Source: Holophagaceae bacterium
GTDB taxonomy: Bacteria > Acidobacteriota > Holophagae > Holophagales > Holophagaceae
Length of the DNA: 64,000 bases
Reading direction: 5' to 3'
Assembly: GCA_013334395.1 (NCBI GenBank)
Contig: JAAXXS010000002.1
Span: 38,227-102,226, forward strand
The translations under genes were made by a program, and so were the position numbers. Under the pieces are notes generated by a model. The model was given only the letters and a program-made list of their open reading frames with translations. It had not been told where the DNA came from and did no database searches. Of the stretch, positions 48,280 to 57,354 are shown one piece after another. Each line of letters starts with the position of its first letter. Positions within the stretch are counted from its first letter, which is position 1.

Positions 48280-50400
48280 TCAGGGACGCGGGCCCAGTCT
48301 GCGGAGTTCCCCGCGAATCGCATCCAGCTCGGCCCTCAGCCCCTGAAGCTCCCGACGCTGCTTCTGCACCTCGTTGAGCAGCAGGGGAGCCAGCTCGTGG
48401 TAGGCCACGGTCTCGATCTGGCCGTCCTTCCCGTGCACCACCAGCTCCGGCAGCACCTCGGCCACTTCCTCGGCGATGAGGCCGAAGTGGAGGGGACCCT
48501 CCGGCTGCGCCTTGTAGCGGAAGGACACCGGCCGGAGGTCGAAGAGCCGGTCCGTGCTGGCCCCGAGATCCTGGATGTCCTCCTTGTAGCGGCGGGAGGA
48601 GGAGACCGTTCCCAGCTGGCCATTGAGGTCCACCACCACCGGCACAGCGGAGAATTGCGTGGTGGCACTCCAGACCCCGGCGACAAAGATCTTCGACTGG
48701 TGGGAGTTGGAGCCGATGCGGATGGTGGCGTTCTCGGCGGAGGCGCCCCCGGGATGGCCCAGGTAGATGTTGTGCTGCCCCACCTGGAGGGTCTGCCCCG
48801 CATCCAGGCCGATGGCGATGTTGGCATCCCCGGCGTTCAGGTTGTAAAGCGCCCCCTGCCCCAGGCCCACATTCCAGGAGCCCGTGGAAAGGTTCAGCGC
48901 GGAATCTCCGAGCGCCGTGTTGCCATGGCCCAGGTCGTTGTAGCGGAGGCTCATGTGGCCCACGGCGGTGTTCTGTCCTCCCAGGGAGTTCGTGGCCAGG
49001 GCGTAGGCGCCCAGGGCGGTGTTGGCCCCGGGGGTGGTGTTGCCCTTGAGGCTCTCGAACCCCACGGCCGTGTTGCCGGTCCCCGTGGTGTTCCAGTACA
49101 GACTGTCCACCCCCACCGCCGTGTTGATGCGGCCTGTGGTGTTGCTGCGCAGGGCGACCGCACCCAGGGCCGTGTTGCGGTCCCCCGTGGCGATCGCGGT
49201 AGGCTGGTTCGAGTAGAGGGCCTCGAAACCCACCGCGGTGTTCCATGCGTCCCAGGGCTGGGCCGTGTTGCTGTAGGACTGCAGGAAGAGCGAGTAGGCG
49301 CCGAGGGCGGTGTTCTTTCCGGCGGTGGAGTTGGCCCACAGGCTGCCGTAGCCCACGGCGGAGTTGAGGTTCCCGGCGGTGACGGCCCGCAAGGACTCGG
49401 CCCCGACGGCCGTATTCCGGGAACCGCTCTCCAGGGCGGCCAGGGCCCGGGTGCCCAGGCCGGTGTTCCAGGAGCTCAGCTGGTCGAAGGTCTGGTCGGC
49501 GAACTGGAGGCGCCCGGCCTCCATGCCGAGGAAGGTGTTCTCGCCGGAGGTGCCGTAGGCCTCGGTCCTGTGCAGGAAGGGGATCCCCTTGAGCCAGAGC
49601 ATGCCGGCCAGGTTCGCGTCCCCCTGCACATCCAGGAGCTGGGAGGGATTGGTGGTGCCGAGGCCGACCCTTCCGGTCGTGAACACCGCATTCGCGCCGC
49701 TCAGGCTAAAAGGGCTTGCCCCGGTGGGGCCGGCTGGTCCCGTGGCGCCGACCGGTCCCGTCGCCCCGGGCAAGCCCACCGCGCCAGGCAGTCCGGTGGG
49801 TCCAGCGGGTCCCATCGGACCGGTGGCCCCCGCCGGACCCTGGGGGCCCGCAGGCCCTGTGGCACCTCCGATGGTGCCCGGCGCCCACTTGGTCCCGGTG
49901 TAGACGAGGCCCTGGCCCGAGGTCGGCGGCGCGGTGGTCAGATCCAGGGGGATGCCCTGCAGGTGCAGCAGGATGGTGGCGTTCTGAGTGCCACCCAGAT
50001 CCCCGGCGAAGGCGCCGCTCACCTCGAAGGCAGAGCGCGCCTGGAGGGCAGGGACCAGGTCCACGTCGGGACTCAGGCTCAAGCCCCCCACGCTGACCTT
50101 CAGCTTCAGGGCCGCCCGGCCCAGCACACTGGCGGGGATAGGCGGCATGCCGCTGCCCCCCAGCAGGGCGCTGTAGAGACCACTGGTGACACTGAGCCCC
50201 TGGACCCCGGAGGTCCACAGCTCGACATTCCCCGCATCCAGGAGGGCGAAAGTGAAGTCGCGGGTGCCTGTGACGGGCAGGCCCGCCTCCTGCAGTCGGC
50301 CCTGGTAGGCCAGCACGGGGGCCGGTGGCGCCTCCGGGGCCAGGGCGAACAGCGCGGGGGTGGCGGCAAGCCACAGAGAAAGGGCGGTCATCGGGCGCAT
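48280..50400 (-). CDS. Collagen-like / tail-fibre-like exported protein with C-terminal S74-type intramolecular chaperone domain
   Basis: Signal peptide; [22 protein letters not shown] Gly-X-Y run; NTAVG/NTALG repeats; C-terminal [30 protein letters not shown]...[17 protein letters not shown]. Confidence 0.9.
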   Translation of the reverse strand: MRPMTALSLWLAATPALFALAPEAPPAPVLAYQGRLQEAGLPVTGTRDFTFALLDAGNVELWTSGVQGLSVTSGLYSALLGGSGMPPIPASVLGRAALKLKVSVGGLSLSPDVDLVPALQARSAFEVSGAFAGDLGGTQNATILLHLQGIPLDLTTAPPTSGQGLVYTGTKWAPGTIGGATGPAGPQGPAGATGPMGPAGPTGLPGAVGLPGATGPVGATGPAGPTGASPFSLSGANAVFTTGRVGLGTTNPSQLLDVQGDANLAGMLWLKGIPFLHRTEAYGTSGENTFLGMEAGRLQFADQTFDQLSSWNTGLGTRALAALESGSRNTAVGAESLRAVTAGNLNSAVGYGSLWANSTAGKNTALGAYSLFLQSYSNTAQPWDAWNTAVGFEALYSNQPTAIATGDRNTALGAVALRSNTTGRINTAVGVDSLYWNTTGTGNTAVGFESLKGNTTPGANTALGAYALATNSLGGQNTAVGHMSLRYNDLGHGNTALGDSALNLSTGSWNVGLGQGALYNLNAGDANIAIGLDAGQTLQVGQHNIYLGHPGGASAENATIRIGSNSHQSKIFVAGVWSATTQFSAVPVVVDLNGQLGTVSSSRRYKEDIQDLGASTDRLFDLRPVSFRYKAQPEGPLHFGLIAEEVAEVLPELVVHGKDGQIETVAYHELAPLLLNEVQKQRRELQGLRAELDAIRGELRRLGPRP

Positions 50401-50430
50401 GAGGTCTCCTGGGAGGGGCGGAAACAGACT

Positions 50431-51015
50431 TCAGGGTTTCTGGGGGGAGCCGGTGGGCAGGAAGCCATGGCGCACCTGCACCGATCCGGCAGCACTGACA
50501 GCGGACAGGGCCCGGAGGGGCTCCTGAACCACAACCAGGTTCTCGAGGGAGCCGACCTGCTGATGTCCACCGGGTGCCTGGAGGGCGTCCGCAGTGCCCT
50601 GAGCCAGGGACACGGGCGCCCGGACCAGCAGGGTGAAGGCGGCCACCTGGACCACCCCGCCGGCCCGCCCCTCGATGTGGAGGTCCGGAAAGGTGGCCTG
50701 CGCGGCGCCGGTCCCCACCTGGACCGTGAGTGGATGGGTCAGGGCACCGTCGGGCACGAGCCCCGAGGCCGTGACGCCCGCCGGGAGGCCGAGCCCCGCG
50801 AGGGCAATGTCCCCCTTGAACCCGTTGAGGCGCGATACGGTCACCGTCACCACCGCGCTGCTGCCCGCGGGGACCTGCAGGCTGGCGGGGCTCAGGGCCA
50901 AAGCGAAGGAGGGCATGGCAGGCGGCGCAGCCGTGGTGCCCCCGCCCCCTCCGCCACAGGCGAACAGGGTTGCCAGCAGGACGATGGCTAAGCTGGGGCG
51001 CGGTTGCAGCAACAT
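50431..51015 (-). CDS. Hypothetical lipoprotein
   Basis: Lipobox ATLFACGGGGGGTTAA; Ig-like segment with LPAGVTASG. Confidence 0.75.
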   Translation of the reverse strand: MLLQPRPSLAIVLLATLFACGGGGGGTTAAPPAMPSFALALSPASLQVPAGSSAVVTVTVSRLNGFKGDIALAGLGLPAGVTASGLVPDGALTHPLTVQVGTGAAQATFPDLHIEGRAGGVVQVAAFTLLVRAPVSLAQGTADALQAPGGHQQVGSLENLVVVQEPLRALSAVSAAGSVQVRHGFLPTGSPQKP

Positions 51016-51057
51016 GGGAACTCCCGGATGAACCAGCGTCGGCGGACGGGGCGTTGA

Positions 51058-51095
51058 CCCCCAGACACACTTCGGGGAAAGAACCTGGGCCACCC
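51058..51095 (-). promoter_or_regulatory. Copy B of repeated upstream element
   Basis: Minus strand GGGTGGCCCAGGTTCTTTCCCCGAAGTGTGTCTGGGGG, directly after upstream gene's TGA, ~75 nt before ATG at 51015. Confidence 0.65.
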
Positions 51096-52490
51096 TCATT
51101 TCCAGAGGGCCGTGCGGAACAGGAGGACCCGGTCCCCCACCTCCACCCAGGCGGCGAGGAGCCCCCCAGGACCCGCCACAGTGAGGAGCCGCTGGATGCC
51201 CTTGCCGGCGGTGCCGGGCAGGATCGCTGGCGTGGTCCAGGCGGTCCCATCCCACCGGGAGAACCCGAGGCCTTCGCCGATGCCGGCGACGCCGCGCTGG
51301 ATCCAGAGCAGGGCCGGTCGCCCGGTGGCGTCCCGGACCGCGACCAGGACTTCCGTCGTGGTGGTCGGCGGCAGCAGGGTCTTTGGTGCGCCTGGCGTCA
51401 GGCCGTTCAGCGGGGCGACCCAGAGGCCCGCAGAGCCCAGGCCGGCCACCCACCCCCCGCTGCTGCCCTCCCGGAAGAGGGCCAGGCTGCTGGCCGGGAG
51501 GGGCAGCAGCACCTTGTCCCGTGCGGTCCAGGTGCCTGCGGCGGTCCGGGTCCGGGGCCAGGCTTGGCGCTGGGCATCCTCCACGCCGCCCTGGGCGAAG
51601 AGCAGCCAGGCCTCCTGGTTGCCCTGGGCATCCGTATCCCAGGCGGACTGGTAGACCGCCGGCAGGCCGACCTGGGACAGGGGCTGCCAGCCGTCCACCC
51701 CGACCGGGGTCCCCGTCCCCGGTGTGAGAGCCACGGCCTGGGCTTCCAGCACGGTGTCGTCACCGGTGCCGAACTCCAGCAGGAAACCGCCGAGCCGGTC
51801 CCCGGTCACCACCTGGATCCCCTGCGCGGCCAGGGGGGCCAGGGCGTAGGTGGTCTGGACACCCCAGCCCGCACCCGGCGCCAGGCGGGCCGACTGCACC
51901 GTGGGGAAGTCCGTCACCAGCGAAGTGGTCCGCAGACCCTGCCAGGCGGCAAGGGCGCTGCCGTCCGAGCCTACAGCCAGCCGCAGTCCCGAGGGGCTCT
52001 TGAGCTCCAGTGACAGAGGACTCGCCTGGGGGCCCAAGGCCGCAGCCGCCGCGAGGTCCACCGGCACCCGGCGGAGCACGGTGGTGCTGCTCCTGGGCAG
52101 GACACTCAGCCAGCCGACCTGGCCCTTTCCTTGGGCATCCAGCGCCACCACCGGGTCCTGGAGGCTGTTGGTGAGGTTGGTGGACTCCAGGACCTGGGTC
52201 GGCTCCCAGGTGCCATCGGCCCGCAGCCTGGCCGCCACCTGTTCCCGGTAGATGGCGCCGCTGGCATCTGTGCCAAACCGGGTCCAGGCGGCCAGGGCCC
52301 CGCCCTTGCCATCCCCAGCCAGGCTGGCCCCACTGAGATAGCCACTGGCCGCGAGATCCACGGGGGCCTGCCAGGTGGCGGGTACTGCGGGTTGGGCGGA
52401 GTTCACCGGGGAGACCGCCGACCCGCCCCCGCAGGCGAGCAGGAAACCGAGGCCGAGGCCGAGGGCCGGTGCGAGGAGGCCGAGGTCCAA
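51096..52490 (-). CDS. Hypothetical lipoprotein (TTG start proposed)
   Basis: GLLAPALGLGLGFLLACGGGSAVSP lipobox; only upstream ATG is far upstream with non-coding-like sequence, TTG at 52490 fits signal peptide. Confidence 0.65.
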   Translation of the reverse strand: MDLGLLAPALGLGLGFLLACGGGSAVSPVNSAQPAVPATWQAPVDLAASGYLSGASLAGDGKGGALAAWTRFGTDASGAIYREQVAARLRADGTWEPTQVLESTNLTNSLQDPVVALDAQGKGQVGWLSVLPRSSTTVLRRVPVDLAAAAALGPQASPLSLELKSPSGLRLAVGSDGSALAAWQGLRTTSLVTDFPTVQSARLAPGAGWGVQTTYALAPLAAQGIQVVTGDRLGGFLLEFGTGDDTVLEAQAVALTPGTGTPVGVDGWQPLSQVGLPAVYQSAWDTDAQGNQEAWLLFAQGGVEDAQRQAWPRTRTAAGTWTARDKVLLPLPASSLALFREGSSGGWVAGLGSAGLWVAPLNGLTPGAPKTLLPPTTTTEVLVAVRDATGRPALLWIQRGVAGIGEGLGFSRWDGTAWTTPAILPGTAGKGIQRLLTVAGPGGLLAAWVEVGDRVLLFRTALWK

Positions 52491-52501
52491 CGCGGTGGGC
52501 C

Positions 52502-52573
52502 TCAAAGGTAGTAGCCGTGCAGGACGATGCGGGCCATGCCCAGGCAGGCGAGGAGGGTGAGGGCTTTGAGCAC
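52502..52573 (-). CDS. Candidate 23-24 aa hydrophobic mini-protein (GTG start)
   Basis: (V/M)LKALTLLACLGMARIVLHGYYL* between element C and the lipoprotein gene. Confidence 0.3.
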   Translation of the reverse strand: MLKALTLLACLGMARIVLHGYYL

Positions 52574-52633
52574 GATGACTCCACAGAGGGCGGCGGGGGC
52601 CGCAGGACCCCAGGCTCACGCTTCCGCGCCGGA

Positions 52634-52676
52634 CCACCCAGGCACGCTTTCCCGAAAGGCCCTGGGCCACCCCCCG
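52634..52676 (-). promoter_or_regulatory. Copy C of repeated upstream element
   Basis: Minus strand GGGGGTGGCCCAGGGCCTTTCGGGAAAGCGTGCCTGGGTGG upstream of mini-ORF/lipoprotein. Confidence 0.65.
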
Positions 52677-52707
52677 CCGAGGCAAGCTCTCGCTGGGGCG
52701 GTTGCCT

Positions 52708-55700
52708 TCAGGGCCTGGCGATGAACCCCAGGATCGCGTGGCCCCCCAGCAGCGGCTGTCGCGCCAGGGCCTGGGCCTTCAGCTGCTGCGCCTCCTGGGT
52801 CCTGCCCTGATCCGAAAGGAGCAGGGCGCGATGCAGGGCCAGCTCGGCGTCGTCACCGGCGGCGGTCTGAAGGGGCTGCAGTGCTACCAAGGCCAGGGCG
52901 AGATCCCCAGGCCGCCCCCGCCGACGCAGGGCCCGGGCCAGACCCAGGCGCGGGTCCCGCGAGCCCGGGTCCAGCTTGATCACCGCCTGGAAATCCGCGC
53001 AGGCCTTCGGAGCCGCCTCTGCGATGCCCGCCTCGGCCCGGGCCAGGTGGATCCAGGCCCGGATCTCCAGCACGCCGGGATTCTTCATGGCAGCCTGGGC
53101 CAGACTGAAGGCGACCAGCGCCTCCCGGAAGCTGGCCTCGTCCCGGGCCCGGGTCTGGCCCATCTGCCCATCGAAGAGGGCCAGTGCCTTCAGCCAGGCC
53201 TGGTAGTAGAGCAGCAGGGACTGTCCGGGCCAGCGGCTCAGGCCCGCCTCAAGCCCTGGCGCTACCCGCTTCGCCACCTCGCTCACGGAGCGACCCGAGG
53301 CCAGCCGGGCCTGGGCCCAGGCCACCGCGCTGTAGCCCAGGTCCGTGGTGCGGTTCAGGCGCGTGGGCTCCTGGGCCAGGAGCGCCTCGTATTGGGCGTG
53401 GCCATCGGCCTGGAGGGCATCGGGATCCCGCCCATGGTTCCAGGCATCCTGAGCCTGCAGGCTGCGGAGGTCCGCGTGGTTGGGCCCCACGAAGCGGAAG
53501 GAGATCCCCCGCATGCTCTTGAGCCGGTTCAAGAGGCCCTCGGCAACGCCCAGGGGCTCAGCCGGATCCTGGTTGTGGACGAGGAGGTAGCGGGCCTCAT
53601 CCAGCGAATTGACCACGGCCAGGTGGGGGCCGCTTGGATGCCAGGGCTCCAGCTGCTCGGCGGCCAGGGCACTGCTGCGCCCTTCCCGGAGGCTCTCGAG
53701 GGGATCCTGCTGGGAGAGGGACTTGGCGTGGCCCAGGGTGTAGAGGGCCTTGGCCAGGGCCCGCAGGGCATCCGCGTCCCGGGGCCTCAGGGCCACGGCG
53801 CGCCGGCTTGCCTCGACCTGCAGCTGGCCCAGGGAGATGCCCTTCACCCCGCCCACCAGGGAGGACTCTTTGGCGCCGGCCTCCAGCAGGATGCCCCGCA
53901 CCTTCCAAGCCTCCGCCCAGTCCGGGTCCAGGGCCAGAGCCCGGTCCGCCCAGGCCAGACCGGCCAGGAAGGGGGCCTTGATGGGCCGCCCCTGCCACAG
54001 CTCCGTGCTGGCCTCCATGTCCTTGAAGTGGGCCATCAGAAGGGGCACCTCGGGGTCGCTGCGCAGGTCCGCCAGCAGGGCCTCCCCGACCCGCAGGCCC
54101 GCCTCAACGCAGGCCTTGGTCTTGGCGTGGTCGCTCTCCAGGTGCGCCTCGGAGCCCTCCTGGGCCCAGGCTTGGAGCTCCAGCAAGGTGGACTCGAACC
54201 GCTCGGGATCTTCGGCCCGGGACTGCCGGGCCAGGTTCCGGGCCTCCGGAAAGCGCTTCTCCACCAGGGCCATGAAGGCCCGCTGGTGCAGGGTGTTCCC
54301 GGCGAGCCCCAGGTGTTCCAGGGCCGGCGCCTTGAGCTCCTTGTCCAGGGCCTGGCGTCGCTGGGCGCGCAGCTCAGGATCTTTCAGGCCCTCCACGGCG
54401 GGAAGTGCCCGCAGGTAGCGTCGGCCGTAGACGAACCCCAGGGCCTCGTCCAGCTCCGGTCCCCGGAAGCCCTTGGCCTCGGCGGACTCCAGGGCCGCCA
54501 GGGAGGCCTCCAGTTCGTCGAGCAGGAAGTGGACCTTGCCCCGCGCATAGTCGGCCGCCGCACTCCCGGGGCCCCGATGCGCGGCCAGCCGGGCCAGCCC
54601 GGCCCGGAGCTCGGCCTTCATGGGCCGCAGGTCGTGGGGCGGCGCCAGGTGGGCCATCTTCAGGCGCAGCTCCAGGGCCTTGGCCTCGCCCCCCAGCTGA
54701 GCCGCACTCAGAGTCTCCAGGGTAGCGCGGCGGCTGTTCCAGCCCGCGAAGGCGCCCGCGACCAGCAAGGCCAGGAGGCCCACGCCCAGCACCCGGGCCG
54801 GCAGCGGGTTGCGCCGGGCCCAGCGCCCGCCGCGCTCCAGCAGGTTCAGGGAGCGTGCCAGGATGGGCTCCCCACTGAGCACCCGGTCCAAGTCCGCAGC
54901 AAAGGCCTCCGCCGTGGGATAGCGCTGGGCGGGCTCCTTCTCCATGGCCTTGGCGACCACCACTCCCAGGTCCCGGGGAAGCCCGTCCACCTGGCTGACC
55001 AATGGCCGGGGCTCCTCCTCGAGGAGGCGGCGCAGCAGGTCCCCGGGGCGCTCCTCCCCTTCGGGCGTGGGACCCTCCAAGTCGCCGAGGCCCGGGACGG
55101 CGGCGGTGAGGGCAGGCGTGCTTCGGAACGGGGCCCGGCCCACGAGCACCGCGTAGAGGGTGGCGCCCAGGCCGTAGATGTCCGACCGGGAGTCCACGGG
55201 CGAGGCTCCGGTCACCTGCTCAGGGGCCATGTAGTCCACGGTGCCCATAAGCAGTCCCGAGCGGGTGAGGCCGCCCTCCTCGTCCCGGGCCAAGCCGAAA
55301 TCCGAGAGCCGGGCCTGGGGGCCCTCTGCGGTGTCCTCCACGAGGATGTTGGCAGGCTTGATGTCCCGGTGGACCAGGCCCATGCGGTGGGCGGCCCCCA
55401 GGCCCCGGGCGGCCTGGGCGGCCAGGGTCACCTTGGTGCGCCAGGTGGCGCCAGCCTCCAGGTCGCCCAGGGTCCGGCCCTCCACCAGCTGGAAGAGGAT
55501 GCACGGGCGCCCATCCAGGGTGCCCGTGTCAAAGACGCTCACCACATTCGGGTGCTCCACCCGGGACTGGAGGCGCGCCTCGAGAAGCAGCCGGTCCGCC
55601 TCCTTGGGGTCACTCCCGCGCACAAACTTCACGGCCAGGGGCCGCTCCAGGGCCCGATCCCAGGCCCGGTACACCTCGCCCATGCCGCCCGCGCCCAGCA

Positions 55701-55749
55701 GGCCCTTCAGGGTGATGCGGCTGTCCAGAGCCGGCAGAAGCAGGCTCAT
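52708..55749 (-). CDS. Serine/threonine protein kinase with C-terminal TPR-like region
   Basis: LLGAGGMGEVYRAWDRALERPLAVKFV, LVHRDIKPANILVED, LSDFGLARDEEGG, MGTVDYMAPEQV; TM segment then helical repeats. Confidence 0.95.
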   Translation of the reverse strand: MSLLLPALDSRITLKGLLGAGGMGEVYRAWDRALERPLAVKFVRGSDPKEADRLLLEARLQSRVEHPNVVSVFDTGTLDGRPCILFQLVEGRTLGDLEAGATWRTKVTLAAQAARGLGAAHRMGLVHRDIKPANILVEDTAEGPQARLSDFGLARDEEGGLTRSGLLMGTVDYMAPEQVTGASPVDSRSDIYGLGATLYAVLVGRAPFRSTPALTAAVPGLGDLEGPTPEGEERPGDLLRRLLEEEPRPLVSQVDGLPRDLGVVVAKAMEKEPAQRYPTAEAFAADLDRVLSGEPILARSLNLLERGGRWARRNPLPARVLGVGLLALLVAGAFAGWNSRRATLETLSAAQLGGEAKALELRLKMAHLAPPHDLRPMKAELRAGLARLAAHRGPGSAAADYARGKVHFLLDELEASLAALESAEAKGFRGPELDEALGFVYGRRYLRALPAVEGLKDPELRAQRRQALDKELKAPALEHLGLAGNTLHQRAFMALVEKRFPEARNLARQSRAEDPERFESTLLELQAWAQEGSEAHLESDHAKTKACVEAGLRVGEALLADLRSDPEVPLLMAHFKDMEASTELWQGRPIKAPFLAGLAWADRALALDPDWAEAWKVRGILLEAGAKESSLVGGVKGISLGQLQVEASRRAVALRPRDADALRALAKALYTLGHAKSLSQQDPLESLREGRSSALAAEQLEPWHPSGPHLAVVNSLDEARYLLVHNQDPAEPLGVAEGLLNRLKSMRGISFRFVGPNHADLRSLQAQDAWNHGRDPDALQADGHAQYEALLAQEPTRLNRTTDLGYSAVAWAQARLASGRSVSEVAKRVAPGLEAGLSRWPGQSLLLYYQAWLKALALFDGQMGQTRARDEASFREALVAFSLAQAAMKNPGVLEIRAWIHLARAEAGIAEAAPKACADFQAVIKLDPGSRDPRLGLARALRRRGRPGDLALALVALQPLQTAAGDDAELALHRALLLSDQGRTQEAQQLKAQALARQPLLGGHAILGFIARP

Positions 55750-57254
55750 CGGCCCTCTTCCAGGGAGGCCCACATGCGGTGGGCCACCTCTTTCAGGTCG
55801 GTCTCGGGGTAGTTGGAGAAACCCAGGCGGAGGCCCTGCACGGGGCCCCCGTCAAAGGAGAAGCGCCGCCCCGGCTGGAAGGCCACGCCCCGCTCCAGGG
55901 CCCGGGCCGCCCAGCGGTCGACATCCACGCCCTCGGCCACCTGGGCCCAGAGGGCCAGCCCCCCCTCGGGCACCTGGAACTGGAGCTGATCCCCCAGGGT
56001 CTGGCTAAGGGCCTGGCAGAGAGCGTCCCGGCGCACCCGGTAGGTCTGGTGCATGCGGTTGAGGTGGCGGTGGATGTCGCCGTCATCCAGCAGCTCGGCG
56101 AAGGCCCGCTCCAGCACCATGTCCCCCTGCCGATCCAGGGCCTGGCGGAGGGCCCGCAGGAGGGCGATGAGGGGGGCGGGTCCATAGACATAGCCCAGGC
56201 GCAGGTTGGGGCTGAAGATCTTGCTGAGGGTGCCCACATGAATCACCACGCCCGCGCGGTCCTCGGCGGCGAGGGGGGCCCGGGGGCGCCCCTCGAAGAG
56301 GAACTCGCTGTCCTGGTCGTTCTCGATGATGGCGAACCGATGTTCCCGGGCCAATTCGGTGAGCCGCGCACGGCGCTCGATGCTGAGGGGCACCAGGGTC
56401 GGATACTGGCGCAGGGGGGTCACATAGACGGCCCGCAGGCGCTCGGACTCCGCCAGCTGGGCCAGGGCACCCACGCGCATGCCCTCGGCATCCACGGGCA
56501 CGGGCAGGCAGCGGGCGCCCGCCCGGGCAAAGGCCTCCCAGACGCCCGGGTGGCCCAGGGCCTCCACGGCCACCGCTTCGCCTCCTGAGATCAGGGCCTG
56601 CCCCACCAGGAACAGCGCCATCTGGCTGCCCCGGGTCACCAGGATGTTGTCCGGGGAGGCGGCGATGCCCCGGGATTCACTGAGCATCCGAGCCAGGGAC
56701 TGGCGGAGCATGGGGTGCCCCTGGGGGTCCTCCAGCTCGAGGTTCTGCTGGCGGTTCAGCACCAGGGCCCGACGGTAGGCCCGGGCCAGCTCCGCCCCGG
56801 GCAGGAGGCGGGGATCCGGCAGGCCGCTGGCCACCTTCAGGAGCCCCGGCGACCCTTTGGGCACCTCCTCAAGCCGCGCCGTGGCCAGGTCGAAGCCCAT
56901 GGCCGGCCCCTCAGGAACCGGCACCGTGGACGCGGCCTGCCCCGGCAGGCGCAGGGGTGGATCGGGCGCCACCGCGCTGCCTTCTCCAGGCGTGGAGATG
57001 ACCCACCCCTCCGCCTGCAACTCCCGGTAGGCGGCCATGACCGTGTTGCGGCTGATGCCCAGACGCTCTCCGAGGGTCCGGTAGCCGGGCAGGGCATCCC
57101 CGGGATGCAGGCGCCCCCGGTGGATCTCCCGCATGAGGGAGTGCGCGATCTGGAGGTAGACCGGCTCCTTGCTCTCGCGGTCAAGAAATACGGCGGGCGT
57201 CCGTGCGCTCAGGGCTGTCTCCGGGGGAAGAGCAAGTCTAAGGGGAATCAGCAA
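55746..57254 (-). CDS. PLP-dependent MocR-type (GntR-aminotransferase) regulator
   Basis: EPVYLQIAHSLMREIHRGRLHPGDALPGYRTLGERLGISRNTVMAAYRELQAEGWV plus aminotransferase fold; exact start uncertain (TTG at 57254 proposed). Confidence 0.88.
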   Translation of the reverse strand: MLIPLRLALPPETALSARTPAVFLDRESKEPVYLQIAHSLMREIHRGRLHPGDALPGYRTLGERLGISRNTVMAAYRELQAEGWVISTPGEGSAVAPDPPLRLPGQAASTVPVPEGPAMGFDLATARLEEVPKGSPGLLKVASGLPDPRLLPGAELARAYRRALVLNRQQNLELEDPQGHPMLRQSLARMLSESRGIAASPDNILVTRGSQMALFLVGQALISGGEAVAVEALGHPGVWEAFARAGARCLPVPVDAEGMRVGALAQLAESERLRAVYVTPLRQYPTLVPLSIERRARLTELAREHRFAIIENDQDSEFLFEGRPRAPLAAEDRAGVVIHVGTLSKIFSPNLRLGYVYGPAPLIALLRALRQALDRQGDMVLERAFAELLDDGDIHRHLNRMHQTYRVRRDALCQALSQTLGDQLQFQVPEGGLALWAQVAEGVDVDRWAARALERGVAFQPGRRFSFDGGPVQGLRLGFSNYPETDLKEVAHRMWASLEEGR

Positions 57255-57268
57255 AATTCCGCAATCGA

Positions 57269-57308
57269 AGGTGGCCCAGCCTGCTTCTTGAAAGCGTCCC
57301 TCCCTGCG
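57269..57308 (+). promoter_or_regulatory. Copy D of repeated upstream element
   Basis: Plus strand AGGTGGCCCAGCCTGCTTCTTGAAAGCGTCCCTCCCTGCG, ~80 nt before ATG at 57355. Confidence 0.55.
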
Positions 57309-57354
57309 GCCCGTCGCCCCTCCGATCCTGAGCCATCCCCTCAGGAGCAGCCCC

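Noticed and set aside
52702-55812. 1036-aa plus-strand ORF
   Set aside because: Antisense to the Ser/Thr kinase gene, whose catalytic motifs are unambiguous.
56540-56575. GGTGGCCCAGGGCC match inside the MocR gene
   Set aside because: In coding sequence, not followed by CTTT/GAA pattern, no gene start downstream in sense.
57269-57308. Interpreting the element as a sigma-54 promoter
   Set aside because: The TGG at the -24-like position is present but the invariant GC expected at -12 is TT in copies A-D.
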